Made by a program: the position numbers and the translations under genes. DNA of 64,000 nucleotides from Chloranthus sessilifolius (lineage: Eukaryota > Streptophyta > Magnoliopsida > Chloranthales > Chloranthaceae): positions 150,739,317 through 150,803,316 of the forward strand of contig CM037584.1 of NCBI GenBank assembly GCA_021018995.1. Reading direction: 5' to 3'. Of this stretch, positions 1-10,632 are shown in pieces. How positions within the stretch are numbered: the stretch's first letter is position 1; each line of letters starts with the position of its first letter. The notes beneath the pieces are model-generated. The model did not search any database and was not told the DNA's origin. It saw nothing but the letters and a program-made list of their open reading frames with translations.

Positions 1-63
1 TTTCTTATTCTTTAAATCTGTTTTCAAAACGTAAATAAATCATGCACACTTAGAACAACAACA
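1..63 (+). repeat. 3' end of an Athila-type LTR (remnant)
   Basis: The end of this stretch (TTTTCAAAA, then ATAAATCA, GCACACTTAG and AACAACAACA) matches the terminal end of the L-element LTRs read on the minus strand, which finish the same way just before their PBS. Here no PBS follows, so it is probably the downstream LTR end of an element lying left of the window. Confidence 0.55.
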
Positions 64-936
64 GGTGATGGTGAGTGTACGTAAGCCCTCTCATTTCAGG
101 ATATCGTTCGTACCTCAATGCTAACAGTCCCCAAGCGCATTGCAACTTTACTGGGCATAACTACGATGATCACAAAAAGTGTAAGCCCGTTAGCCTGGAT
201 ATCGTCCACTTCCTGAGGGAAATTATAGATTTGTAATGTTGAGTATTAATATAAACCAGATAGCTCCATGAAATGGGGTGATCGATCTATGCTTCGGAAT
301 CGACGCGAAGTACATAAAGTGAAGGCCTACAAATTGTGTCCAATCCTATGGGGTATTGACAGCTCCATTGGATTGGCCATGGGTTCCCTTACCTAAGTAA
401 GGCTTAGAGTCTTTGAGTGAACCCATCAACCTCAAGGTTGCTTTAGCATGATTTACCCGAGTGGAGCGAATATTGATGTCGCAACACTTCTTGGGAATGC
501 ATGCCCATTTTCAGAGTGAATTTTTATGTGTTATTTTTTGAATTTTCTTTTATTTCGAGGCCTCTAAGCAAAGCTCAAGGACCACTGACAATTTTATTCT
601 TGCACAACTCTTTAAGTGGTTCAAATGCTAGTTGATATGCTTTAAGAGTGCGTGCGCTCTGTCGGGGATAGGTACACCTTGGGGATGTGCACGTTTCGGT
701 GGTGAGGTGCCCCTGATTCACACGAACCGGAGTGCCTTAACTCGAGACAAAGCTAAAAAAGATCAGGCTAGGCCAAACATCCATCCAAAGAGATGGTCAA
801 TTCTAGCCTCCATCCCCAATGAAATCACATCTTACTAACTATGCACAGATAGACACCCATCAGGGGCGATAAGCAACAAATAGGCGTGAACGGAAGCCTC
901 GACCCTAAGGAACAATTTATGAGGACAAACGACCAT
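64..936. other. Unassigned intergenic sequence
   Basis: No convincing coding region, known repeat family or RNA gene is visible. Open frames are short and have no recognisable domain. It lies between the LTR end at the window edge and the start of E1. Confidence 0.5.
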
Positions 937-1210
937 TGTTAAGACCTGAAAAGTACCACTTTTCACCCCTTAACTTAATCTCTATTAGACCCTTAGTCAT
1001 TTAATTAATATGTGCTAAGCCCATTTTGTAGGTAATAAGCAGCAGCTGTAAATAAGGCCCTAACCATGCCAAGAAGCTTACCTTTTTATCCCAGAAGTGC
1101 CTCAGGAGAAAGAAAGTTAGACCTAAACAAAATTGGTTGTAGCTTAGGGACAACAAAGCAGAAATAAGTCAAGAAGTGAGCCTCACGTAGATGTTGCAGG
1201 GCTCAATTGA

Positions 1211-1700
1211 ACCAGAAAGAATGCTTTGCACAGTTGTCGCGGGCTTCTGAAGGCAACACACCAACTGGTTGTGACGTTCTTGCGCAGATTGATGACAGAA
1301 GGGAGTAAAAAGTAGACTTCACGCAGTTCTCGCGTGGCTCAGTCATAAGCTCTCGCGAAGTCTCGCATAGTCTCGCATAGCTCAAGAAAGGCACCTTTAA
1401 TCTTCGCGCGATTTACTGAGGAGAGAGAGCTCCAAGCATTCCTGCGCGCAGTTGTCGCGCAGTGGCCACGGGATACAGACCTTCAGGGAACTACTCGTAC
1501 GATTAAGAAGCCCATGCACCTTGCTTCTTCGCGAGGATCCCCGTGGGATTCACCAAGGAACGAACTACGCGCACCATTCCCGCACCATTCAAATGGAAAG
1601 AGCAATCCCGTGACGACCAAAGTACCAATCCCGCGACTGCAAGAGCTTCAAGTCAATTCAATCCCGCGATGCCAATTCTATCACACGACAAGACCTGAAA
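1211..1700 (+). promoter_or_regulatory. TCGCG-core motif cluster in E1 LTR
   Basis: Many short sites share a TCGCG or CGCGA core: TTGTCGCGGG, TTCTCGCGTGG, CTCTCGCGAAG, GTCTCGCATAG twice, TTCGCGCGATT, GTTGTCGCGCAG, AATCCCGCGA twice. Around 1350-1385 they follow at 10 bp steps. The same motif forms recur at 7331-7770, upstream of the E1 extra ORF. The cluster lies 200-690 bp upstream of a TATA box, so a U3 enhancer-like role is inferred. Confidence 0.55.
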
Positions 1701-1903
1701 CTCATTTCTACCTAGCGAGGTTCGGGATCTTAACTTCTCCCCACTTCTGTAGGGGCAATCTGGGAACTTCCAGTAACTAGGGCACGTACTCCAATGCTCC
1801 AATCTTTGTGCACACACCTCGAGGCATCTAAGGAATAAAAATGGGCCACGATAGCATTGATAAACTAGGGTTTTCCTAACCCTAATTCTCACAGAGCTGA
1901 CTG

Positions 1904-1912
1904 CTATATAAG
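1904..1912 (+). promoter_or_regulatory. Probable TATA box of E1 LTR promoter
   Basis: CTATATAAG sits downstream of the TCGCG cluster and upstream of pyrimidine-rich sequence suitable for a transcription start. The position fits the U3/R boundary of an LTR. Identified from sequence only. Confidence 0.5.
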
Positions 1913-2224
1913 CCTAAGCCTAGTTTAGGTTTAAGGGACTTCTGTACTCCTTCTTGAACCAACTGTAGAATTGGAGGAGGCTAAGGTTAGGGTTTAGGCA
2001 GCTTCTTTTTCCCTTTTCCCTGTCTCCATAGTCCAGCATTTGCTGGCTATGCCTTTGTATGTTTATTTAGAACAATTTTGATGGTGTTTTATAGTAGGGT
2101 GTTATATTTATATGGGATTGATGTTTTGAGAGTTGTTCTGTACAAGGCGGCTACCTTGAGATCCTCCATTGCTATGTTGCATTATAAGCAATGGAGAATT
2201 ATTGTTAAATGGTTATTTAGATCC

Positions 2225-2960
2225 CAGTGACCTGTGTGTCTAGGTTAGGCACATTGCAGGCCTAACCCCACCACAAGATCCACTAAATCTGAACCCCCAT
2301 GGGAGCTTGTGCTGGTAGCCTTGTGAATATGGTGGTGGTAGCAATTTTCTTATTCTGTCTTAGACCTCTGTGAGGAGGATAGCCTCTGGGATAGTCTGTG
2401 ACCATTCAAGTGGATAGGTTATAGCCCTAGGGTGAGGCCAATCCATAGATCTAAGGTAGATTCTTCTTCTCTACACTTGTGCTTGTAGCCTTGTGAGAGA
2501 TTGTGCAGAGACAGACTCCCCTGTATTTGTATAGACCCAGCATCAGATGGCAGATCTGATCTGGCTGTAGAGATTGTAGGCTTGTGAGTGGATCACTGCT
2601 GCCTTTCTAAGGTAGTGGACAGTTAGGCTTAAAAGCTAGTACTCAAACTCTTGCTGGTTCTGTGTGTCTAGGCTAGTGCACTTTGCAGGCCTAGCCCCAC
2701 ACACAGAACTTTAGAGGTTGAAGTTCCTATGGATTCTTGAGCTGGTAGCCTGGATGAAGTAGTGCCTACAATGATAAACTTGTTCTGACCTATCTTTGGA
2801 CTGTGGTTCCCCTATTGGATAGTCTGTGACCATTTAAGTGGACAGGTTATAGCCATAAGGGATTGGATCATGGCACAGGGGTGAGTTGGATCCTTTCTCC
2901 TCTTTGGTGATAATGTAGCCATTGGACAAGATTTCTATAGCAGCAGATATGAGTTTGAGT
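2225..2960 (+). repeat. Diverged tandem duplication (about 428 bp) in E1 LTR
   Basis: Two successive units share an ordered set of blocks: TGTGTGTCTAGG and GCAGGCCTA (2234 and 2661), then GCTGGTAGCC (about 2311 and 2740), then GGATAGTCTGTGACCATT (2390 and 2817). The homologous stretch is single-copy in the L LTRs, so the duplication looks specific to E1. Confidence 0.6.
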
Positions 2961-3234
2961 TATAAGACCCATCAAATCTATACCTAATAGCCTACTTCTC
3001 ACCCTTTTATATTTATTTTCTCACACTCCATCATTCTTCTCCACCATTTCTATAGTTTAGGCATTAGGTTACCTTAGGATTTAAACATTAGTGACCTTAA
3101 ATCCCCTTCCACTTAGGATTGCCAGATCTGTAGCCAGATCTGGAGGGCCTACTAAAGATAGCTCCCTTGGAGCTTTAGATCAACTTTCCCTATGGGATAA
3201 AATCTCATTAAAACTTGCTACAACAGGCCCTTTT

Positions 3235-4071
3235 GATAAGGGGAATGCACAGATAGAGGAAATGATGGAGACCTTTAAGCAGGTAAAAATCAATTTTCCC
3301 CTGCTTGATGCAATTCGACAGGTCCCAGCCTATGCCAAATTTCTGAAAGACCTTTATACTTAAAAAAGAAAAGCTAGAGGCCATTTGTCCAAAAAGGTTT
3401 TTGCAACTGATACAGTTAATTCTGTATTAAACATGACAATGTCAGAGAAGTTGCAAGACCCAGGGATACCCACTATTCCCTGCATAATTGGAGACCACAC
3501 AATTGGAAGGGCCCTTCTAGACCTTGGAGCCAGTGTAAACCTGCTGCCATACAGTGTGTATCTGCAGCTAGGTTTGGGGGAGCTAAAACCTAACCCCATT
3601 GTGCTGTTAATGGCTGATAGGTCTGAGAGGAGACCTATGGGAGTGGTTGAGGATGTCTTAGTAGGGGTGGACAAGTTATTTTACCCTGAAGACTTCCTTG
3701 TTTTAGACATGGGCTGTAACAAGAGTACATCCCCTATACCTGTTATTTTGGGCAGGCCATTCTTGGCCACTGCCAATGCATGCATTCAATGGAGGTCTGG
3801 GATTATGGAGGTAACTTTCAGACATATGAAGGTTGAACTTAATGTGTACAATGGTGCAAAGTACCCTCAACAGGACAATGAGGAAAGCTTTGCAGTGGAT
3901 GTACTAGAAGAAGTTGTTGAAGAAGAACTGTCCACTCTGCTGGAGTGGGGCAACATTGTCACAAGTTTAACTGAAGTTTGGAACATGGTAGAGGAAGGAA
4001 GCCTAGCTGTAATACCAGAAGACATGACCACATTGAAGTCTTCTGTGGGCTTAGTGCAGTATTCCATTTAG
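3235..4071 (+). pseudogene. E1 gag C-terminus and aspartic protease (Athila-like)
   Basis: One reading frame, broken only by TAA at 3361-3363, carries the end of gag (LLDAIRQVPAYAKFLKDL) and then a retropepsin-like domain. The protease shows ALLDLGASVNLLPYSVY, whose D-L-G-A replaces the usual DTG/DSG active site as is typical of Athila-type elements, and the flap-side stretch VILGRPFLATANA. Such a protease would process the Gag-Pol polyprotein. The N-terminal part of gag is missing. A TAG at 4069-4071 separates it from the reverse transcriptase, which continues in the same frame. The element is not translatable as one polyprotein as it stands. Confidence 0.85.
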
Positions 4072-4080
4072 AATCCTACA

Positions 4081-5318
4081 TTGCTGCCCCTTCCTCAAAC
4101 CAATAAAGCACCAATCCTGCTATCCACCCAACAAGCCCCTGATCTGGATCTCAAGAAGCTTTCAGAAACATTAAAATATGCTTTCCTTGAGAAAGATGAG
4201 AAACTTCCTGTAATTATCTCCTCCTCTCTTACCAATGAACAAGAGGAAGAATTACTAACAGTCTTGAGGAGGCACAAAAAGGCAATTGGCTGGACCATTA
4301 TAGATCTAGGAGGGATAGATGTATCAATCTGTATACACAGGATCCATCTAGAGGAGGGCTCAACACCTTCCAGGGAAATACCGAGGAAATTAAATCCTCA
4401 CATGCAGGAAGTGGTCCTCAAAGAAATCATTAAATTGCTAGATGCTGGGGTAATTTACCCCATTTCTGATTCTGAATGGGTGGCACCTATCCAAGTGGTG
4501 CCCAAGAAATCTGGCATTACAGTCATCACAACTGAGTCTGGAGAGCTGAGACCAGCCAGAGAGACGACTTGCTGGAGAGTTTGCATAGATTATCGGAAGC
4601 TCAACTCTAAGATCGGAAAAGACCACTTCCCTCTCCCATTCATTGATCAAATTCTGGATAAGTTAGCTGGAAAAGCTTTTTACTGTTTTCTTGATGGGTA
4701 CTCAGGGTACAACCAGATCCTTGTGCACCCTCATGACCAAGAGAAAACTACATTTACTTACCCTTTTGGCACCTTTGCTTACCGAAGGATGTCTTTTGGG
4801 CTGTGTAATGCCCCAGCCACCTTTCAGAGGTGTATGTATGCCATATTCTCTGATATGATTGACAAATTCTTGAAAATTTTTATGGATGATTTTTCTGTAT
4901 ATGGGGACAGTTTTGGCCAATGTCTGTAACACCTCCACCTGGTCTTACAAAGATGTGAGGAGACCAATCTGGTCTTAAGTTGGAAAAAGAGCCACTTCAT
5001 GGTAACACAAGGTATTGTATTGGGCCATGTAGTCTCTAAAGATGGGATTGAGGTAGATAAGGCCAAAGTTGTCCTCATTACAAATTTGGCCCTCCAAGAA
5101 CAGTCAAACAAATCAGATCTTTCCTTGGACATGTTGGATTCTACAGGAGGTTCATTAAAGACTTCAGCAAAATTGCTAAACCATTGTGCCACCTGCTCTG
5201 CCAGGATGTGCCCTTTGACTTTTCTGCTGAATGTCTGGAGGCTTTTAAAACTTTTAAGATTTGCCTCACCTCTGCCCCTGTACTCTAAATACCTGACTAT
5301 GCACTCTCCTTTGAGTTA
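4081..5318 (+). pseudogene. E1 reverse transcriptase (Athila-like), frameshifted
   Basis: Fingers and palm are clear: VCIDYRKLNSKIGKDHFPLP, GYSGYNQI, RRMSFGLCNAPATFQRCM, and the catalytic box FMDDFSVYGDSF whose F-M-D-D form is characteristic of the Athila lineage. The frame stays open to TAA at 4927-4929 and continues in the same frame (SHFMVTQGIVLGHVVSKDGI) to about 5090. It then shifts, and the connection reappears in another frame (IRSFLGHVGFYRRFIKDF). It follows the protease in the usual gypsy order. At least one stop and one frameshift make it a relic, unless some are sequencing errors. Confidence 0.88.
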
Positions 5319-5655
5319 ATGTGTGATGCATCCGACTTGACAATAGGTACTGTTTTGGGTCAAAGAAAAGATAAGCTGCCCGTGGTCTTTGCCTATCTCA
5401 GCAAATCACTTGCTGAAGCTCAGCTGAATTACACCACAACTGAGAAAGAGCTTTTGATAGTGGTTTTACTGTGGATAAATTTAGACCTTACCTACTTGGG
5501 TCTAAAACTGTAATTTTCACAGACTACTCAGCATTGAAGTACCTATTGTCCAAGAAGGATGCTAAGCCCAGGCTGATTAGATGGATACTCCTGTTGCAGG
5601 AGTTTGACATTGAAATCAAGGATAAAAAGGGTGTAGAAAATGTGGTGGCTAACAC
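5319..5655 (+). pseudogene. E1 RNase H domain, frameshifted
   Basis: The RNase H fold is recognisable from MCDASDLTIGTVLGQ (first catalytic Asp), TTTEKELLIVV (catalytic Glu) and, after a frameshift near 5470, FTDYSALKYLLSKKDAKPRL (catalytic Asp). The domain would remove the RNA strand during reverse transcription. It directly follows the reverse transcriptase. A few codons seem lost at the frameshift between ELLIVV and DKFRPYLLGSK. Confidence 0.82.
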
Positions 5656-6972
5656 TTGTCCAGAATTGTGTTGGATAAATGTGCTGATGATCTTGCAACT
5701 GATGTTTTCCCGAATGAGCAACTGTTTGCCATCCAATCCTTGGTTTCTTGGTATGCACACATTGTAAATTATCTAGTTATAGGCAAGATTCCTGCCCATT
5801 GGACCAAAATGGACAAAGACCTATTTTTCTCACAGGTCAAATTCTTTTTCTGGGAGGAACCTTGCTTATACAAGTATTGTGCAAACCAAATCATTCAAAA
5901 ATGTGTTCCAGAAAGTGATGTCCCCAGTATTCTGGCCATGTGCCATAAAAATGCCTGTGGAGGCCACTTTAGTGGAAGAAAAATAACTAACAAAGTCTTA
6001 CAGTGTGGGTTCTATTGGCCTTCTTTATTCAGAGATGCCAATACACACTACAGGACCTGTGAAAGATATAAAAAATTAGGAGGGTTGTCCAAAAGAAACT
6101 CAATGCCTTTTCAGCCCATCCTTGTTGTGGAACTGTTTTATGTCTGGGGTATTGACTTCATGGGCCCCTTTCCTCCTTCAAATGGTTATCATTTCATCTT
6201 AGTGGCAATGGATTATGTTTCCAAATGGGTAGAAGCTATTGTCATAAGAACCAATGATAATCAGGTTGCCCTCAAGTTTATAAAGTAGAATATCTTCTCA
6301 AGATTTGGCACCCCTAGAGCCATTATCAGTGATGGGGGTAGCCATTTCTATAATAGAAATTCGAGAGCTTGCTCAAGAAATGTTCTGTCAACCATAGGAT
6401 TGCTACTCCCTATGAGGACTGACAGGAAAGACTGGACTGACAAGCTAAATGATGCATTGTGGGCTTATAGGACTGCCTATAAGACTCCCATTGGTATGTC
6501 CCCATTCAGACTAGTTTATGGCAAGGCTTGTCACCTCCTAGTAGAGTTAGAACACAGGGCCTATTGGGCCATTAAACATTTAAATCTAGACCTAACTTCT
6601 GCTGGTCATCACAGGTTGCTGCAACTATCAGAATTGGATGATCTGAGGATGGATGCATATGCCAATGCCCGAATCTACAAGGAAAGGTCCAAGGCTTTCT
6701 TTGACAAGGGTCTGTTGAGAAAGAGCTTCATAGCTGGTGACAAGGTTTGGTTGTTTAACTCCAAACTTAAATTTTTTCCTGGCAAACTGAAATCTAGATG
6801 GGAAGGTCCCTACATTGTCATGAGTGTTTCCCCATCTAGTGCTGTGGAAATTAAGGATCCCAAGTCTGGGAAAACCTTGAAGGTGAATGGTCAGAGGCTT
6901 AAGCCTTGTTTCGAAAATCCTGCTGAACCCATAGACACCATTCACTTTCAAAGGGATCCTTCATTAAACTGA
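5656..6972 (+). pseudogene. E1 integrase, zinc finger and catalytic core damaged
   Basis: The N-terminal zinc-binding region (HKNACGGH ... RTCERYKK) keeps both His and the first Cys, but the second Cys of CxxC is Tyr. The core follows with WGIDFMGPFPP (first Asp), VAMDYVSKWVEAI and, after TAG at 6286-6288, [10 protein letters not shown] (second Asp). A short deletion near 6390-6410 joins the ATPY block to [17 protein letters not shown] and removes the segment that normally carries the catalytic Glu. The C-terminal part ([27 protein letters not shown]) is intact to the stop at 6970-6972. Integration activity should be lost. Confidence 0.87.
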
Positions 6973-7330
6973 TCCACAGCTGTGTCAATATTGTATCATA
7001 TGTACTTTGGTTTTGTTAGATTTGTCTTGCTTTCTTTTGTTCAAATGCTCTAGGAAAGTTTAGTGGCCCCACCTGAAGCTGGACCTGTCTGGTTTGAATT
7101 TTTTATGCTTGGTTTGATGATTTCTGCCCTTGGATTGATGGTTTTTGCCTGAATGCACAATGTTGGATGGTATTTTTACTGTCTATGCTTTAAATATTTG
7201 ATCTTAATGTGTCTGGGGGTACCTATGGTGGAGAGTCATGCCTAGGATTCAGCCACAACACAAATGGAAATGGCAGAACAGAGAGCACATGCTCTCTATT
7301 TACTACTTTGCTGTCGCTGGGTTCAAAAGG
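6973..7330 (+). other. E1 post-pol spacer with PPT-like motif
   Basis: No coding sequence is seen. At about 7203-7222 it contains CTTAATGTGTCTGGGGGTAC, the G-run motif that commonly follows integrase in Athila/Tat-type elements and resembles a polypurine tract. Known plant elements use such internal tracts as extra plus-strand primers; here that is inference. Confidence 0.5.
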
Positions 7331-7770
7331 AGGCCTGAGAGACTCTCGCGTAGTTCATGTAGAACACTTTTATAGCTATCGCGAGAGTCAAATAAACCTG
7401 CGAACCTCTTGCGCTATCCAAATAGAGCATTTCCCTAGCTGTCTCGAGGTTTAGCAGGAAGCCTGGGAGACTCTCGCGCAATTAAAAAAGAATACTTCAT
7501 TAGCTGCCGCGAGATTCAAAGGCTGTCACCAGATTCAAAGTGAACCTCAGAGCCTTTCGCGCAATCCAAATGGAGGCCTGGGAGCCTCTCGCGCAATTCA
7601 CATGGAATTCTTCACATGTTGTCGCGCGCTCCAAGGTCAACCTGGGAGATTGTCGCGCAATCCAAATTGAATAACACCTTCACTAGGTTTCATTTCTAAT
7701 CCCGCGACCAGATATTTCCAAAGCGCGCCAAGCTTAGCGACAAGTATTTTAACCCCGCGCTTGTCTCCCT
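7331..7770 (+). promoter_or_regulatory. Internal TCGCG-core motif cluster upstream of E1 aORF
   Basis: At least ten sites of the type found in the E1 LTR recur here: GACTCTCGCGTAG, CTATCGCGAGAG, GACTCTCGCGCAATT, CTGCCGCGAGATT, CCTTTCGCGCAAT, CCTCTCGCGCAATT, GTTGTCGCGCGC, GATTGTCGCGCAAT, AATCCCGCGACC. The forms GTTGTCGCGC and AATCCCGCGA are identical between the LTR and this internal copy. The extra ORF starts about 260 bp downstream. A TATTTTAA at about 7745 is only a weak TATA candidate. Confidence 0.55.
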
Positions 7771-8031
7771 TTTCAATACTCTCACTTCCTTCTTCATCCA
7801 GCGAAACCCTAGCTTCTGGCGCTCTTCTCCCTCTTTCCTCCAGCGTCCATCCTACAACCCATCATTCACACTAGGAATCTACATAATTGTTCCTAACATC
7901 ATCCCCATCAATTGCCCTCTACTCAGAGATCTCGTGGTGCCTTGTGCGACAGATCGAACCAAACCTTACAATTTTTGGGTAAGCACTCAAATCTCAGTCC
8001 CCATTTCTCATATTCAAAAGTAGAGTTTGGA

Positions 8032-8825
8032 ATGGCCCCTAAGAGTGCACTAAAGAGAAGGGGCAAGGATAAGGCCCCTGTTGAGCCCGCTGCTAAGAAG
8101 GTCAAAACTTCAAAGGCACCGAAAAAAGGGAAGGAAGTGGTTGAGGAGGTGGAGGAGCCAACCCCTGAACCCTCCGAGCTCATGGCTTCAATCCCCTTGG
8201 AGCCTGAGAAAACTTTCGACCTGCCCTTCTTTGAGAAGGAGCCTCTCTCTGCCCCTGCCGTGCAGTTTATGAGCAAGGCTGGCCTGACACCCTTGATGAG
8301 AGGAATTCTAGCACTAGCCTACCCTAGGCTAGTGCAACTCTTTTACTAGCACATCAGGGTCACCAAGGATAAAGATGGACAAGCAGGTCTACTGGTGTTG
8401 ATTGATGACTTCGAAATGTTAGTTAGCCCCAAGGTGATTGCAGAGGTATTGGGCATCCTAGCCGCATTTGACCCTAGCTGTGGATATGGCCCCCCCTGAG
8501 TGCCTCAATTAATACAATTGCAAGGGTATTGACTAGAGGATTAAAGGCCTCAGGGGATTCTATCAGAAGAAGAGAGTTCGAGCCTGGACTCCTTTTCATT
8601 GACCAGGTCCTGAGAAAGAACATCTATTGCTCAGGCCATCAGTAGGAGAGGAGAGCTCCTATTGCTGATGTTGTCTATTCGTTTTCTCTGGGCTATGGCT
8701 TTCATGCATCCTAGTTAATCTTTGAGGCAATGAAGGACCTGGTGGAGAAATTGGGGTAGAACAAGAAGCCACACACACTCCCCTATGCCAGAGTCATCAC
8801 CAAGCTGCTAATAAAGGGGGGGTAT
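8032..8825 (+). pseudogene. E1 extra ORF (aORF) downstream of pol, interrupted by L
   Basis: The likely start is the ATG at 8032, giving a Lys-rich, Pro/Glu-containing N-terminus (MAPKSALKRRGKDKAP) that looks nuclear or DNA-binding; an upstream in-frame ATG at 7912 is possible. Then come YPRLVQLFY, a stop at 8347-8349, and readable sequence through several frames (GLLVLIDDFEMLVSPKVIAE; LPYARVITKLL at 8778-8810) until the L insertion. These blocks align with the T1 aORF (YPRLVRLFYQGL; MPYARLISSML) and partly with E3. Similar ORFs after pol in plant Ty3 elements have been described as extra ORFs or putative plant transposon proteins; their function is unknown. Confidence 0.7.
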
Positions 8826-10632
8826 TGTTGTTGCTTCTTAGTGTGCTTGATTTATGTGTATTTTGAAAACAGTTTTAAAGTTGCCAAATTACAGTGGCTC
8901 TAAACTATATAAGAAATTAAAGAAATATCAGCACAGTTAGAAGAGAATTAGCCTGCAAGATCAGGGCCAATTGTAGCAAGTTTTAAAAGTAAGTGAGTGA
9001 AAGATCGTCCACAGAGAATTTGTTTAAAATGTAAGATAAACCTCCAGATCTGAGCTACCAGATCTGGCTTCTTATCCTATCTAGAAAGTTGATAAGATGA
9101 GAGGTTTGAATTTGTCATGTTTAACAAACTAAAAACAAAGGAAAATTTAAACTAAATGATCCAGATCCGAGTTGGGGGAGTGATTGAAACAAAGATGGAG
9201 AAGTAATATCTAACTCTGATTTGGCCTTTGAAATCTAATGAGAAATACTGCAGTTCAGCAGAGGTGATCCAATCTTCATCTGGCTACAAGCACAGATGTA
9301 AGAGAGATAAATCTAATTCAAGGATTAGGCTACACTTATGGCTATGGTCTGTCCACTTTAATGGCCACAAACCATCCAATAGTTATTAATCCAAATCCTC
9401 AATTCAGAACAGGAAACATCACTACAAATGCTGTAAGAGACTAGGTTACCAACACTAATTCTTACAGGATTAATGAATCAAGGGAAATTGCATAAAAAAT
9501 AGTAAATCTAAAGGAGTCTAATGCAACCTTTTCAAATCCACCGTTACAATTACAGAGCACAGCTTAAACAGCTCTCAGATTTGTAGTCTTGAATACAACT
9601 CTCTTTTGAATTACAGAAACGTCTCACAGCTCTCAATTGCAACTCAAAGTGAAGCTATTACAGGGATTTCAGACAAACTGTCTGGCTGGGAAATGGGGGA
9701 TTAGAAATGAAACTCAAAATCTGGATACCCAAATTGGGCAAATGGTTCGTCTATTTATAGTTTTCCCTAAGCCAGCTCAGATGTGTATCAACCAATCAGA
9801 ATTGGATAGATCTGTATCAACCAATAGGAGTCGAGCACCAGGATCGGATCATTACGTGCCAATCGAAGCGCTTGATCTGGTTCGACCAATCGGAAGCAGA
9901 GGCATCAATTACATTATGCATTTTGAAAGTTTGTTAGAGTTTCTAGAAGTTCCGCCAAGTAATTTCATCTTTGGGTGTTCACATGGGGTGGAATATGCCT
10001 TTGGTTCGTCCTCAGATTCTTCCAGAATGTCTTTGGGCTTTTCAATGCATTGGGGGCGTCGTGGATTCTTGGAATTGCCCTTGTTAAGCTGCGAATCTCG
10101 AGAATACCTTTTCGCAGAGTTCGGGGCCTTTTGCAAAGTTCAATGACTTCAAGCTCTGTTGCAAAGTTCAATCTTCTTTTCAAGGAGTTCGGATGCTCTT
10201 TGAAAGCTACACAGGTTTTAGTCCTTTTCGAGTTTAGGGCCTTTTCACAAAGTTCAATGACTTCAAGCTCATTACAAAGTTCAATCTTCTTTTCGAGGAG
10301 TGTTTTCTTCTTTTGCAAAGTTCAAGGTTCTTTCTGAAAAGTGCAAGTTCTTTTGAAAAAGAACTCGTAGTGCATTCTCTATTGAAATGTTCTGCTTCTC
10401 TTCTGTGTCTTTGCCTCTTCTATTTAGACCTTTCCACGGTGATGAGGTTGTTTCTTCACTTCCTTCCTTTGGTGACATGGATTGTCATCTTTTGGCACTT
10501 TTGAGTCAGCTTTTATGGTTAAGCGTGTCTTTATTGTTAGGCAACATAGGCACTTAAAATACTTATTTAGTTCTCTCAAGGGTCTATCAAGGCCCAGTTA
10601 AGGGGTGAAAATGGTATTTTCCGTTCTCAACA
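8826..10632 (-). repeat. L LTR copy 1 (leftmost, 3' LTR)
   Basis: On the + strand it begins TGTTGTTGCTTCTTAG inside the E1 aORF and ends CTCAACA next to the C-rich complement of the polypurine tract. The first kilobase reads cleanly; beyond about 9850 many CAG/CTG sites are garbled relative to sister copies. Confidence 0.8.

Larger units (their letters stand above)
937..3234 (+). mobile_element. E1 Athila-like 5' LTR and flanking sequence, 3' end missing
   Basis: It starts TGTTAAGACCTGAAAAGTAC followed by TTTTCACCCCTTAA, closely resembling the first bases of the L LTR on the minus strand (TGTGTTGAG, TTTTCACCCCTTAAT). Further matches to the L LTR occur around 2390-2520 (GACCATTCAAGTGG, GTGCTTGTAGCC) and 3122-3230 (AGATCTGGAGG, AAAACTTGCTACAA). 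The LTR end, the PBS and most of gag are absent: LTR-like sequence runs straight into late gag. The exact right boundary is an estimate. Confidence 0.65.

Noticed and set aside
8821-8825. GGTAT as target duplication of L
   Set aside because: The right end of L is missing, so a matching duplication cannot be shown.
9637-10504. Repeated plus-strand frames in L (starting MQLKVKLLQGFQTNC) seen in several copies
   Set aside because: They recur only because the LTR recurs; they lie antisense to the element and have no domain, and copies break the frame at CHG-linked indels.
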